This document shows positions 35,926 through 47,560 of a stretch of 64,000 nt of DNA, piece by piece. How positions within the stretch are numbered: position 1 is the first letter of the stretch; each line of letters starts with the position of its first letter. A model generated the notes under the pieces. The model worked only from the letters and a program-made list of their open reading frames with translations, was not told the DNA's origin and did not search any database. The position numbers and the translations under genes are program-made. The DNA is from Cyrtodaria siliqua (lineage: Eukaryota > Mollusca > Bivalvia > Adapedonta > Hiatellidae): contig JAWPHD010011220.1 of the NCBI GenBank assembly GCA_037043455.1, positions 2,501 through 66,500 of the forward strand, written 5' to 3'.

Positions 35926-36235
35926 ATTCCATATAATAAATACTGAAAACGGGATCCCTTGGTAGCAACAAACACAAACAAGAATTCTGACTCGGTTCTA
36001 TTGAGTCTGTTCATGAGAGGTAATGTAATGTGCAACACCTTTCACGCCTCCTAGCACCAGTGATAGTCTACTTTAAAGACACAAAGACTGGGCTTGATGA
36101 TCCCAAAGGACCAGTAAGTAATATAAACACTACTGATTTGTAGTCGGGGCAATTTCTTGCGTCCGCCACACAGCACTAAACAAACGCTAGTGTGAATATC
36201 AATAAATACTGAAAAGGGGATCCTTTGGAAGCAAC
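35926..36235 (+). repeat. Double-hairpin repeat, subfamily B
   Basis: Starts aaatactgaaaacgggatcc and caacaaacacaaacaag, then the stem gactcggttctattgagtc, then tcatgagagg, cacctttcacgcctcctagc. The opening phrase (aaatactgaaaaggggatcc, caacaaacacaaacaag) recurs at 36205-36250, so the 3' flank carries a direct repeat of the first 50 bp, suggesting a tandem or LTR-like duplication. Confidence 0.6.
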
Positions 36236-36275
36236 AAACACAAACAAGAGATAAAAAGAGATAACATTTATGAAT

Positions 36276-36702
36276 CTCGTTAACCGTGTGGTTCCCGGGT
36301 GCCCCCGTTTGGTCACGGGGCAAAGAATGGGTCCACTGCAGATCCCTTTGGAGGGGTAGGCAGAGGGGTAGAATCACCCCAAATTCATGTTCATTTTATC
36401 ATTTTTTGTTCATGTTCATTAAAGGTCTTCATCATAATCCCTGCATTGTTTCCGGTGCTATCTCGCTCGCATCAAAAGAGCAGTGGCAGAAAAAGAATAA
36501 ACGTGGCTCCAGCGTAAATGGAGTTTCTACGATATAATTTGCAGCAACTCTGCAGTTCAGGGTGAGAAGGTTCTAGGCCCATTTTCCATATTTTATCTCG
36601 ATGTACATGGAAGATGAGCCTGGCATGTTCATGCCTGTTAGGCGCCATATAACCTTTTCATGTGTTGGTGCGCCTTAAACCCAATTCAATTCAATTAAAA
36701 TT
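36276..36702 (+). repeat. Dispersed retroposon-like repeat, AATTCAATT tail
   Basis: Begins cgtgtggttcccgggtgccc and cacggggcaaagaat, continues through tgctatctcgctcgcatc and ttgcagcaactctgcagttc, then gcctggcatgttcatgcctg, ttggtgcgccttaa, and ends cccaattcaattcaatt. A 5'-end copy occurs at 63125-63385 and a minus-strand 3'-end copy at 63683-63805. The oligo tail resembles that of the tRNA-headed SINE, implying the same retrotransposition machinery. The head shows no clear tRNA promoter. Confidence 0.7.
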
Positions 36703-37039
36703 AAAATAATTCATAACTCGTTTCATAAATCTTATATGAAATGGAGACTCGTTAAAGATCCTATATATATATATATTCAATGTAAAGCAATTGCAAAATT
36801 TCACATCCTTAGTTTGCTCACCTGCTTTAGTCAAACGCGTATTCTATCAATAATGAAACTTTGAAGGGGTAACATTTGAGGTGTTATTTGTTGTTGCAGT
36901 CTTTTTCCCTAGGAAATGTCCAATATCTCCTCATTTATTTTATCATAAATGACACGATGTCGCTTATTCCCACAATACGTTCACCTATCATGATCTGAGT
37001 ATAGATAAAACAAAAACGAAAAGAATATAGCTGATCAAC

Positions 37040-40003
37040 CTATTCCGAAAACCTCGGCAAATCCAAAACGCCCTCATCAACCATGGTACAATGATGACTG
37101 CAAAAAGGCAGTCAGCGATCGTAAAGCTGCATTGAATGTTTTTAACCTGCGACCAACTCAAAATAATTTGGATACTTTAAGAGTTTTTCGTGCGAAAGCC
37201 CGTCGTACTATTAAGGATAGCAAGAGGAAATCCAAGAGATCCTGAACTCTTGCTCATCTCTTAAAAAGACGTAGGACATGGTCCGGAAAATAAACGGTAA
37301 AGGTAATTCTAGTTATGTAAATTATCTTAAAACTGATAATGAAGATATAACATCTGTCAAAGATATTACAAACACTTTGGCAGAAACTTTTCTAAAAATT
37401 GTCAACCAAATTTTCTAAAAAATAACAAACTTAAAGATCAGAAGAAAAATTTGGAGAAATACAATAAACTGTTCACTCTCAAAGAACTTCGAGAATCCCT
37501 CATGATACATAAGCTGGTCCTGATGATATCCATTATCAATTATTAAAACATGAAACCTGAAACCTGTCTCTCTACACTTCTTGATATATTTAATAAGGTT
37601 TGAGTGACAGGAAACTTATAAGATTCTTGCCATGAATCAATCGTTAATACAGTCCCCAAACCTGGAAATGATCATACGGACCAATAAATTATCGCCCTAT
37701 TGCTTTAACGAGTTGTATAAGTAAAACCATGGAACGAATGATTGATGAAATACTCGTTTGGTACCTGGAGTCCAACAAACTGATAACAAAGTATCAAAGT
37801 GGATTCCGGCGCCAACGAGGCACAACAGACAATCTCATTCGATTTGAATCATTTATTAGGGAAGCTCTCGTAAAGAAAGAACAGATTACATTTTGATTTG
37901 GAGAAAGCTTATGATACTGCATGGAAGTACGGTATCATGAATGATATTAAGACCTTGATCTTAGAGGCCAATTACCAATTTTTAAAGAGAATTTCTTAGA
38001 TGATCGACAGTTTCGTGTCTGAATGGGTTCAACCCTCTCTGACATTCATGAACAGGAGATGGTGACAGGGCAGCATACTCACTGTCACCCTTTTTAATAT
38101 ACAAATTAACAGTATAGTTAAATGCATCAATCCTGGTGTGGATTGCCATCTATATTTTGACGACTTTGTTATATGTTATCGTGCAAAAAACATGAACACT
38201 ATTAAGAGACAACTTCAACCCCTAATTTCAATAAACTTCAGATCTGGTCTGATGAAAATGGTTTTAAATTTTCAAAATCTAGAACTAATTGTATGCACTT
38301 TTGTCAGCTACGTAAACATCATGAACACCCTTATCTAATACTGGATGGGTCACCAATACAAGTAGTGGATGAGACAAATTTCCATGTCTTATACCACACC
38401 TTAAATACTTGACGGCCAAGTGCCTTAAATCTCTTAATTTACTTAAAGTTGTTGCAAACACTAAATGGGGAGCGGATCGTAAAGTACTTTTTCAACTTTA
38501 TATATCTCTTATCAGATCGAAGCTGGACTACGGCTCAATAATATATGGATCGACTCGCCAGTCATACTTGCAGATGCTCGATCCTATACATAAAAAAGGA
38601 TTACGACTCGCCTTATCACCAGCCGAAAGTCTATATGTTGAAGCTAACGAATCATTACTACCTCATAGACGGGACAATTAAGCCATTAAATTACAATCTA
38701 ACCCTTCAAACCCCACTTTCAATACTGTTTTTAATCCTAGTTATGAACCTCTTTTTTATCGAAAACCGAAGGCCATTCGACCATTTGGTCTTCATATTAA
38801 ACCAAAATTAAAGACACTGAAATCGACCTGAAATTGATTGCCACAAATTCTACAGTGGACTTTGGAAACACCAACAATTATTTTTGATCTTTGTAATAGT
38901 AACAAATCCAGTACAGACCCTACTGTCTTTCAAAGCAAATTTAATGAAATAAATCGAAATACAGCAAATTCAATATATATAAACAGATGGTTCTAAATAT
39001 GGATATAAGGTAGCTGCAGCAGCTGTTGTTCACAAACCCAGCATAAAGAGCTGCCTGCCTGACAAGGCCTCTACCTTTTCAGCTGAACTTAGAGGCAATT
39101 GAACTTTCTTTAACCTATATTCATTAATCTGATGATGCCCATTTTGTAATCTTTTCTGATTCCCTTTCATCTCTTTAAGCTCTGGGTAATATGAAACATG
39201 ATAACCCAGTTGTGCTTCAATTTTACAAAAGTACAATTCCCTTATAGTTGATAACGTTATTTTCTGCTGGCGTCCAAGCCTTGTAGGAATACGTGATGAT
39301 AATAGAGCTGATAGTGCTGCTAAAGCAGCATTAGGTTTACATTTATCTAATGCCAAATTACCTTATATTGATTTTAAAAGTTGTAGTAACACATATATTC
39401 GTAACTATTGGCAAGCCGCTTGGGATTTGTCAGTTAACAATAAACTCCATTCAATTAAACCGTTACTCGGAGAATGGCGTTCTTCTAATAGACCCATTCG
39501 TCGAGAAGAAGTCGTAATAGTCCGGTGCAGGATATGGCATACACGTTATACTCATACTTATTCATATTTATTACAAGGTGAGCAATCACCAGAATGTATA
39601 CCCTGCTTTGCACCGCTAACGGTCAAATACATCTTGTTGGAATGTGTAGACTTTGATCCTATTCGTCAAAGGTACTACAATGTTAATACTATGAAAGAGT
39701 TATTTGAAACTATAGATTTAAGTCTTGTTTTAGATTTCCTGAAAGAAATCAGACCATATTAATCATTATAATATGTTCTTATATATATTTACTTATTTAT
39801 ATACCCGTTGACTGGCATTTGTTGATTTACGTAAATAGTTTATATTACTACCATATCTTCCCTTATTTGTAAATAGTTCATCTTTATACATTTACATTAA
39901 TTTTCAATTACTACTTCATTTCTTCATCTTTCATCAGTTTTTGCGCACAATGTGACCTATTTATTTGTAGACGTGCCGTAAAACACCATTCATTCAAAAT
40001 AAT
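37040..40003 (+). pseudogene. Nimb/I-like non-LTR retrotransposon, RT and RNase H, dead
   Basis: Fragments in order: the linker after the endonuclease with RPHQPWYNDDCKKAVSDRKA (about 37075-37135); RT blocks RPIALTSCISKTMERMIDE (about 37690-37748), YQSGFRRQRGTTDNLIRFES and a degraded catalytic region; RLALSPAESLYVEANESLL (38605-38661); RNase H with DGSKYGYKVAAAAVVH (about 38985-39035), FSAELRAIELSLTYIH and DNRADSAAKAALGLHL; and the C-terminal zinc-knuckle-like end (39427-39762) with CRIWHTRYTHTYSYLL, CIPCFAPLTVKYILLECVDF and RQRYYNVNTMKELFE. The endonuclease is missing and many stops and frameshifts are present. The 3' untranslated end gacgtgccgtaaaacaccat plus tcattc closes near 40000. RT plus RNase H points to the I superfamily; Nimb is a candidate clade. 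Confidence 0.82.
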
Positions 40004-40560
40004 ATAAGACGGCAATCTTAAGTTTATTTACATTTTAACCAAGCAACAAGTTCCATTTCCATCGCTCCTATTTAAGACACTGACTTACGTGCTAGTAAGA
40101 TAAACAATTTGTTTACCAGACGCAAATAACTGAACGAAATAAAAAGCTTTCTTTGCATGTGGTCCGAATAGTTAGGTAAGATAGTATTTTAGATTGCCTT
40201 CGGATAATAAGACGCAATCGTTTCTCATTGTGTCTTACTTTTACACTCTTAAGATACATTGTCGTTAAGGTACATAGTCGGGTTAATAACCGAATACAAT
40301 ACAAATATATGAATTATAAAAACAACAAAAATGTCTGTAAACTGAATGTTGCGCGAAGATATTTTAAAAATAAAGTTAAATAGTGTAGAGGAACATTTAT
40401 CAAACGTTCTAAAAAGACAAGATACGAGTATTGGTTTAAATACTAGTATAGAGCTTCGATCAAACCGGGGAGTCATCTATTGTTTGAAAAACTCTACATA
40501 CGCATTAACAAACAAAAAACTATAGTATGATTCTAAGTATACTGTCAAAAATAATCAAAT
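40004..40560. other. No feature recognised
   Basis: AT-rich spacer between the LINE 3' end and a MITE. Confidence 0.5.
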
Positions 40561-40577
40561 AACTAAGTATAACAATA

Positions 40578-41060
40578 CACTCAAGTGATATGAAAACGCA
40601 ACACGGGAATTTCCGCTATATATTGTATGTACAATATGCTGCTTTTAATCGAATGGTACATGGCTACGTAAGACCTTTCCTTTTGGAAAAAATACTAAAA
40701 CAACAAATAATACAGCAAATAGTATTCCTTCAATGTTTCATTATTCACAGAGTACGCGTTTGGCTCAATCATGTGAGCAAACTTAGGATGCAACATTTTG
40801 CGAACTATTTACGTTAAATACAGTACTGAACTAGCTCAATTTTTCAAAGAGCTACTTCAACATTTATGAAGTTCTTGTTACAAAGTGTAGTGTGATTAAA
40901 ACGTCTACAACATCACAGTTGTGTCCTTTCTCTAGTTAACTGCAACTTTCTTTCTAAAAAACATCTTGGGATTTCTTTGGAATATTAGGTGTAATTAAGT
41001 GTGCAGTATATACAATATATAGCGGAAATTCCCGTGTTGCGTTTTCATATCACTTGAGTG
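40578..41060. mobile_element. 483-bp MITE, perfect 51-bp TIRs, TA target
   Basis: Left terminus (40578-40628) begins cactcaagtgatatgaaaac and the right terminus (41010-41060) is its exact inverse over 51 bp. Both sides carry TA (40576-40577, 41061-41062), the hallmark Tc1/mariner target duplication. A 75-codon frame starting inside the left terminus is present, but the truncated copy at 19963-20222 has stops in it, so it is probably not a gene. Perfect termini suggest recent mobility. Confidence 0.85.
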
Positions 41061-41424
41061 TATTACAATACGTTTTCTCATTAGCTAACACGTGTTTACC
41101 ATCTAATAAACACTGTACTGACGATATGTAGGTGAACTGTACACTTGCAACAAACAGCAATGCATAACTAAATGATATTCAGACTACAAATGTGTAATTA
41201 ACTCTTGAAAACATTCCCTTAAAAAAGTGATGTTTCCATAATATTCGGTTTTTGCCAAGGAATATAATAACACATATCTGAAACAGACATTTCGATTAAA
41301 TCGGCTGACTTGAAACAGATATCGTTCAATGAATATTTACACAAACAGTAATGCGCAGTATTTAGCAGGAACTGACATTGATATACAGCTTGAAATACAA
41401 AGTTTAAGCCCGTATTCAAAATAA
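41061..41424. other. No feature recognised
   Basis: AT-rich spacer between MITE and PLE tail. Confidence 0.5.
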
Positions 41425-41665
41425 GTATACAAGTCGAGCAGGAAATGCAGCTTTCACATTTAACCCGAAACCACGCAAAAGGACAAACTATTAACAAGGA
41501 ATAAAGGCATATGACGTCACAAACACCAAAATGGTTGACAATAGGGCTACCGCCTTGGAACGGTCAGTGGCAAAAAAGGTCGCTGGGGGTTTAAATCAGG
41601 TTCTAGGGTGCGCACTTACCCTACTATCATCCCAATAAAATGAGACAGTGTAAATAAAGAATGTA
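41425..41665 (-). mobile_element. Penelope-like 3' tail (minus)
   Basis: Minus-strand copy of the PLE tail: gacagtgtaaataaag, tggcaaaaaaggtcg, ctaccgccttggaacggtca, ggttgacaatagggc and gtcgagcaggaaatgcagct are present in forward view. No RT is attached. Confidence 0.75.
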
Positions 41666-41884
41666 TGCTGAATCACAGTATGACACGGATGTCTTAATAA
41701 CACTACTCTTATAAAGGCTCTGTCTGAAAACATCTACAATAACGTCAGACAAACAAACAAGAATGTGTACCGATGACAATCGATGATCGGCAATGCAGTG
41801 GTAAGTGAGAAAAATGGTCCCATAGACGCCACAGCAATCACAGAAAGAAAGTATGAAAGGAGAAATCTGGAAATAGTCTAACAC

Positions 41885-42150
41885 GATAAATACAAAATAT
41901 ATTGCAGTCTCGGTTTCATTGAGACTGTTCATGAACCGTTCACGCCCTCTAGCCCCGGGATGAGCTGAACTCAATATTTAAAATGCCAATAGTACAGATA
42001 TTTGAGCCATCCCGAAGATGGTATGCATATGACGGTGAACATGGAACCTTCAATGAGGTATTTTCACACCATTCCATGGCCAGCGGTGTATGGTCCCAGT
42101 TTCTCTGTGAGCAGAGGTTATGAAGCCAGCAAGCCGAAATATAAAGCAAG
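41885..42150 (+). repeat. Double-hairpin repeat, subfamily A
   Basis: Contains gcagtctcggtttcattgag followed by actgttcatgaaccgttcac, then gccctctagccccggg, ccatcccgaagatggtatgc, and ggttatgaagccagc. The first stem cagtctc/gagactg is perfect. The second stem is shortened in this copy. Confidence 0.72.
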
Positions 42151-42269
42151 CAAACTAAAATATGAGCATATTTAGAAGGTCAATGAAAAGGACAATACAT
42201 AACATAAAAAGTGGTGAAGACAGGGTTACCGACTTAGAACGGTCAATTGGCAATCGCTCGCATGCCAAA

Positions 42270-42842
42270 TTATCGGAACCAATCAGATTGCAGTTTGCAT
42301 AAAGTTTGTGAGAAAGTGACCAAAACGCAAATGTTGAAGGTAAAGATTATTACGTTATCTGCCCTTTGCTTGGAGGGTCAAGGTCACATCCACATTTGCT
42401 TTATCACATTGCAATATATCACTCAAGATACAACTTTAAACAAAGTTTAAAAGGTCTAGTGAATAAAGTTTGTGAAAAAGTGACCTAAACGTAAAAGTTG
42501 AAGGTAAATTTTATAAGGTTATCTGCCCTTTGCATGGAGGGTCAAGGTCACATCCACATTTGCTTTGTCACGTTGCGATGTACCACCCAAGATATAACTA
42601 TAAACAAAGTTTGAAAGGTGTAGTGAATACAGTTTGCGAGAAATTAATCTCAACGCAAAAGTTAAAGCACAAATTATTAAGTTACCTGCCATTTGCTTGG
42701 AGGGCCAAGGTCACTTCCACATTTGCTTTGTCACGTTGCGATGTACCACCCAAGATATAACTATAAGTAAAGTTTGAAAGGTTTAGTGCATACAGTTTGT
42801 GAGAAAATGACCTAAACGCAAAACTTGAATGTTGACGCCTTC
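42270..42842 (+). repeat. ~164-bp tandem repeat, about 3.5 units
   Basis: The phrase aggtcacatccacatttgct occurs at 42381, 42545 and (as aggtcacttccacatttgct) 42708. Each unit also holds gtttgtgagaaa, gacctaaacgc and cacccaagatataac. Two units contain tcaaggtca, which matches the monomer site bound by ERR/SF-1-type nuclear receptors, but this may be coincidental. Confidence 0.85.
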
Positions 42843-42873
42843 GCCGCCACGCCGCCGCCGCCGCCGCCGCCGG
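42843..42873 (+). repeat. GCC trinucleotide tract
   Basis: About nine near-perfect GCC units at the 3' edge of the 164-bp array. The alanine-rich minus-strand frame is a composition effect. Confidence 0.9.
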
Positions 42874-43119
42874 AAAAGCAACACCTATTTTTTCTTCGAA
42901 AAGGAGAGACAAAAATGGGACTTGAGGTTATGATCAAGCTTAAAGTAATATTGCATAATGGCATCCTTGTATCGATTTGTATGTGTCGATTGTTATAATA
43001 CAATTATTTATGTTATGGTTATCGTGACTATTACCTAAAATGTATATATAGAGTGTAAGTTGTTGTTTTCATGTACTCATGATACTTGAAGTTACATGTA
43101 CTTCAAAATAGTATGAGAG

Positions 43120-43320
43120 TGTACCCATGGAAACGGCCGAACACAGTAAATACGAAATATTGCAGTCTCGGTTTGATTGATTCATGAACGGTAGTGAAAT
43201 ATGTTTGCTACCGTTCACGCCCCTAGCCCCGGGTTGAGCAGAACTCAATATTCATAAAATCAATAATACAGAATTTTAACCAACCCGAAGATGGCATGTA
43301 TATGGCGGTGGACATGCTAT
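43120..43320 (+). repeat. Double-hairpin repeat, subfamily A
   Basis: Starts catggaaacggccgaacaca and contains gcagtctcggtttgattg, then tcatgaacggtagtgaaata paired with tgctaccgttcacg, then cgggttgagcagaactcaat and acccgaagatggcatg. The second hairpin is perfect here, but part of the right arm of the first stem (gagactg) is deleted. Confidence 0.72.
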
Positions 43321-43745
43321 TTAACTGTCATTGTTCAAGCCTTGAGTGTTATTTGTATACTCGAGTATTGTATATTCGTATTGAATAAAAGATGCATTGA
43401 CGTAATCTAGTCTCGAGTTTTAAGCCTGCCGGGTTTGGGAAAGCAATAGATTACATGTGTACACTATCTCACTATTATCCTGTCTTCAACGCCCAAATCG
43501 CCCAAATCGACAAAACAGTTTAAATAAAAGTACATCCCATCCGAACGATACACTTAAATGTTGCTGTAAATCTATATACATATACATAGTTACAAACACA
43601 TCAGTATGTATCCATAATTGTACTTAACAGCCAAAGCAGTTGCATCTAACGAGAAATTCAATCTAAGGTACGACCAAATAACCCTTGGGACTAAGTTCAT
43701 GCACCTACCTCCCTTTGTCCAGGTAGCAGTTGGAGCAATCACAGA
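43321..43745. other. No feature recognised
   Basis: AT-rich spacer before the satellite. Confidence 0.5.
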
Positions 43746-46700
43746 GCTTTTAACCAGTTATCGCACAATGGAAAGGTGAATTGAATTGAATGTTGTTTAA
43801 CGGCTCATCAACACAGTACAGGTTATTTAGAGCCGCCCCAGAGAGAGGGGAAGGATACATAGGAATCCGGGAACCTGCCCTACTCTTATTATCGAATAGA
43901 TTCCTATGGTTCTTTAACGTGCTCGGTTGATAGACCGATACACGGGACCGCCCGGTTTACGTCCCCATCCGATGGACGAGGCTAAGGAAAAGTGTCTTGC
44001 CCAAGAACACACCGACGGAACTCAGTGGCACCACGGAGGACTGAACCCGGGGCCTCCGGTTACAAATCCGCCGCGCTACCGCCTGCGCCACGCCAGGAAA
44101 GGTGAAGCGCAGTACTGACTGTAGAGGGGTGAATCAGTAAACATGAAGTGCGTTGCTTTCTAACAATCATAAAGGGTTTAACCAGTTATCACACAATGGA
44201 AAGGTGAAGCGTAGTAATGACTGTAGAGAGGTGACTCAGTTTAACCAGTTATCCCACAATGGAAAGGTGAAGCGTAGTACTTACTGTAGAGAGGTAATTC
44301 AGTAAACATGAAGTGCGTTGCTTTCTAACAACCATAGAGAGTTTAACCAGTTATCGCACAATCGTGAAGCGTAGTACTGACTGTAGAGAGGTGAATCAGT
44401 AAACATGAAGTGCGTTGCTTTCTAACAAGCATAGATAATTTAACCAGTTATCGTACAATGGAAAGGTAAAGCGCAGTACTGACTGTAGAAGGGTGAATCA
44501 GTAAACATGAAGTGCGTTGCTTTCTAACAATCATAGAGGGTTTAACCAGTTATCACAAAATGGAAAGGTGAAGCGTAGTACTTATTGTAGATAGGTGAAT
44601 CAGTAAACATGAAGTGCGTTGCTTTCTAACAATCATGGAGAGTTTAACCAGTTATCGCACAATGGTGAAGCGTAGTACTGACTGTAGAGAGGTGAATCAG
44701 TAAATATGAAGTGCGTTGCATTCTAACAATCATAGAAAGTTTAACCAGTTATCGTACAATGGAAAGGTGAAGCGTAGTACTGACGGTAGAGGGGTGAATC
44801 AGTAAACATAAAGTGCGTTGCTTTCTAACAATCATAGAGGGTTTAACCAGTTATCGCACAATGGAACGGTGAAGCGCATTACTGACAGCAGAGGGATGAA
44901 TCACTAAACATGAAGTGCGTTGCTTTCTAACAATCATAGAGAGTTTAACCAGTTATCACACAATGGAAAGGTGAAGCGTAGTACTTACTGTAGCGAGGTG
45001 AATCAGTAAACACGAAGTGCGTTGCTTTCTAACGATCATAGAGGTTTAACCAGTTATCACGCAATGGAAAGGTGAAGCGTAGTACTGACTATAGAGAGGT
45101 GAATCAGTAAACATGAAGTGCGTTGCTTTCTAACAATCATAGAGGGTTTAACCAGTTATCACACAATGGAAAGATGAAGCGCAGTTCGGACTGCAGAGGG
45201 GTGACTCAGTAAACATGAAGTGCGTTGCTTTCTAACAATCATAGAGGGTTTAACCAGTTATCACACAATGGAAAGGTGAGGCGCAGTACGGACTGCAGAG
45301 GAGTGAATCACTAAACATGAAGTGCGTTGCTTTCTAACAATCATAGAGAGTTTAACCAGTTATCACACAATGGAACGGTGAAGCGCAGTACTCACTGTAG
45401 AGGGTGAATCAGTAAACATGAAGTGCGTTGCTTTCTAACAATCATAGAGGGTTTAACCAGTTATCACACAATGGAAAGGTGAAGCGTAATACTGACTGTA
45501 GAGAGGTGAATCACTAAACATGAAGTGCGTTGCTTTCTAACAATCATAGAGAGTGTAACCAGTTATCACACAATGGAAAGGTGAAGCGTAGTACTGACTG
45601 TAGAGGGGTGAATCAGTAAACATGAAGTGCATTGATTTCTAACAATCATAGAGAGTTTAACCAGTTATCACACAATGGAAAGGTGAAGCGCAGTACTGAC
45701 TGTAGAGGGGTGAATCAGTAAACATGAAGTGCGTTGCTTTCTAACAATCATAAAGGGTTTACCCAGTTATCACACAATGGAAAGGTGAAGCGTAGTAATG
45801 ACTGTAGAGAGGTGACTCAGTTTAACCAGTTATCCCACAATGGAAAGGTGAAGCGTAGTACTTACTGTAGAGAGGTAATTCAGTAAACATGAAGTGCGTT
45901 GCATTCTAACAATCATAGAGAGTTTAACCAGTTATCGCACAATCGTGAAGCGTAGTACTGACTGTAGTGAGGTGAATCAGTAAACATGAAGTGCGTTGCT
46001 TTCTAACAAGCATAGATAATTTAACCAGTTATCGTACAATGGAAAGGTAAAGCGCAGTACTGACTGTAGAAGGGTGAATCAGTAAACATGAAGTGCGTTG
46101 CTTTCTAACAATCATAGAGGGTTTAACCAGTTATCACACAATGGAAAGGTGAAGCGTAGTACTTACTGTAGAGAGGTGAATCAGTAAACATTAAGTGCGT
46201 TGCTTTCTAACAATCATGGAGAGTTTAACCAGTTATCGCACAATGGTAAAGCGTAGTACTGACTGTAGAGAGGTGAATCAGTAAACATGAAGTGCGTTGC
46301 GTTCTAACAATCATAGAGAGTTTAACCAGTTATCGTACAATGGAAAGGTGAAGCGTAGTACTGACTGTAGAGGGGTGAATCAGTAAACATAAAGTGCGTT
46401 GCTTTCTAACAACCATAGAGGGTTTAACCAGTTATCGCACAATGGAACGGTGAAGCGCATTACAGACAGCAGAGGGATGAATCACTAAACATGAAGTGCG
46501 TTGCTTTCTAACAATCATAGAGAGTTTAACCAGTTATCACACAATGGAAAGGTGAAGCGTAGTACTTACTGTAGCGAGGTGAATCAGTAAACATGAAGTG
46601 CGTTGCTTTCTAACGATCATAGAGGTTTAATCAGTTTTCACGCTATGGAAAGGTGAAGCGTAGTACTGACTATAGAGAGGTGAATCAGTAAACATGAAGT

Positions 46701-47282
46701 GCGTTGCTTTCTAACAATCATAGAGGGTTTAACCAGTTATCACACAATGGAAAGATGAAGCGCAGTACGGACTGCAGAGGGGTGAATCAGTAAACATGAA
46801 GTGCGTTGCTTTCTAACAATCATAGAGGGTTTAACCAGTTATCACATAATGGAAAGGTGAAGCGCAGTACTGACTGTAGAGAGGTGAATCACTAAACATG
46901 AAGTGCGTTGCTTTCTAACAATCATGGAGAGTTTAACTAGTTATCACACAATGGAAAGGTGAAGCGCAGTACTGACTGTAGAGGGGTGAATCAGTAACAT
47001 GAAGTGCGTTGCTTTCTAACAATCATAGAGGGTTTAACCAGTTATCACACAATGGAAAGGTGAAGCGTAGTACTGACTGTAGAGAGGTGAATCAGTTTAA
47101 CCAGTTATCCCTCAATGGAAAGGTGAAGCGTAGTACTTACTGTAGCGAGGTTAATCACTAAACATGAAGTGCGTTGCTTTCTAACAATCATAGAGGGTTT
47201 AACCAGTTATCACACAATGGAAAGGTGAAGCGTAGTACGGACTGCAGAGGGGCGAATCACTAAACATGAAGTGCGTTGCAAT
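43746..47282 (+). repeat. ~102-bp satellite with higher-order structure
   Basis: About 31 tandem units with the order gtttaaccagttatcacaca, atggaaaggtgaagcgtagt, actgactgtagagaggtgaa, tcagtaaacatgaagtgcgt, tgctttctaacaatcatag. Several units are truncated (for example near 44176-44238). Diagnostic variants repeat at exactly 1,581 bp: taaaggg-type unit 44176/45757, aagcatagataat 44430/46011, gaagcgcatt 44871/46452. A shortened unit near 47095 suggests the start of a third, rearranged higher-order copy. The first unit is split by a SINE. No open frame is maintained across units. Confidence 0.95.
43781..44095 (-). mobile_element. Near-full-length tRNA-headed SINE with TSD
   Basis: On the minus strand it starts with tggcgtggcgcaggcggtag (box A region), then gcgcggcggatttgtaaccg, then box B gggttcagtcc, gttcttgggcaagacactt, a central domain, and ends gatgagccgttaaacaacat with an aattcaattc tail. 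It is flanked by 11-bp direct repeats ggaaaggtgaa (43770-43780 and 44096-44106) made from satellite sequence, so it inserted into a pre-existing satellite unit. This is the most complete SINE copy in the window. Confidence 0.92.
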
Positions 47283-47289
47283 ACTAAAG

Positions 47290-47560
47290 GGTCGTATACT
47301 TTTCTGACGAATTTAATGATTAATTGTGTAAAGTGGTCAGGAAACCCGTCAGATCCTTTTAACTTTCAAAGTTTATAGACCACATTATCATAAAATAAAG
47401 GTTGGGATGTTCCTAGTCGCAGACACGTTTTTAGGTTGGTGTTGTACTTCTCCAGCAGGTTTTCGTTGCGGCGATAGAACTTTGAAACAGATCTACGTAG
47501 TTTATGATAATGAAAACCTTGCTGAAGAATATAGAGTTTAATAACCAGTGTTTTTGAGAT
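47290..47560 (-). pseudogene. Penelope-like RT fragment, diverged
   Basis: The minus strand encodes LVIKLYILQQGFHYHKLRR, then SVSKFYRRNENLLEKYNTNL, then KTCLRLGTSQPLFYDNVVY. It matches the LLHQRYRYKKLRKTFAKFYY segment of the 17-kb copy at moderate identity, so it is a different subfamily. It begins at the edge of the palindrome at 47531-47700. Confidence 0.7.

Noticed and set aside
43927..44118. 63-codon plus frame
   Set aside because: It is antisense read-through of the SINE.
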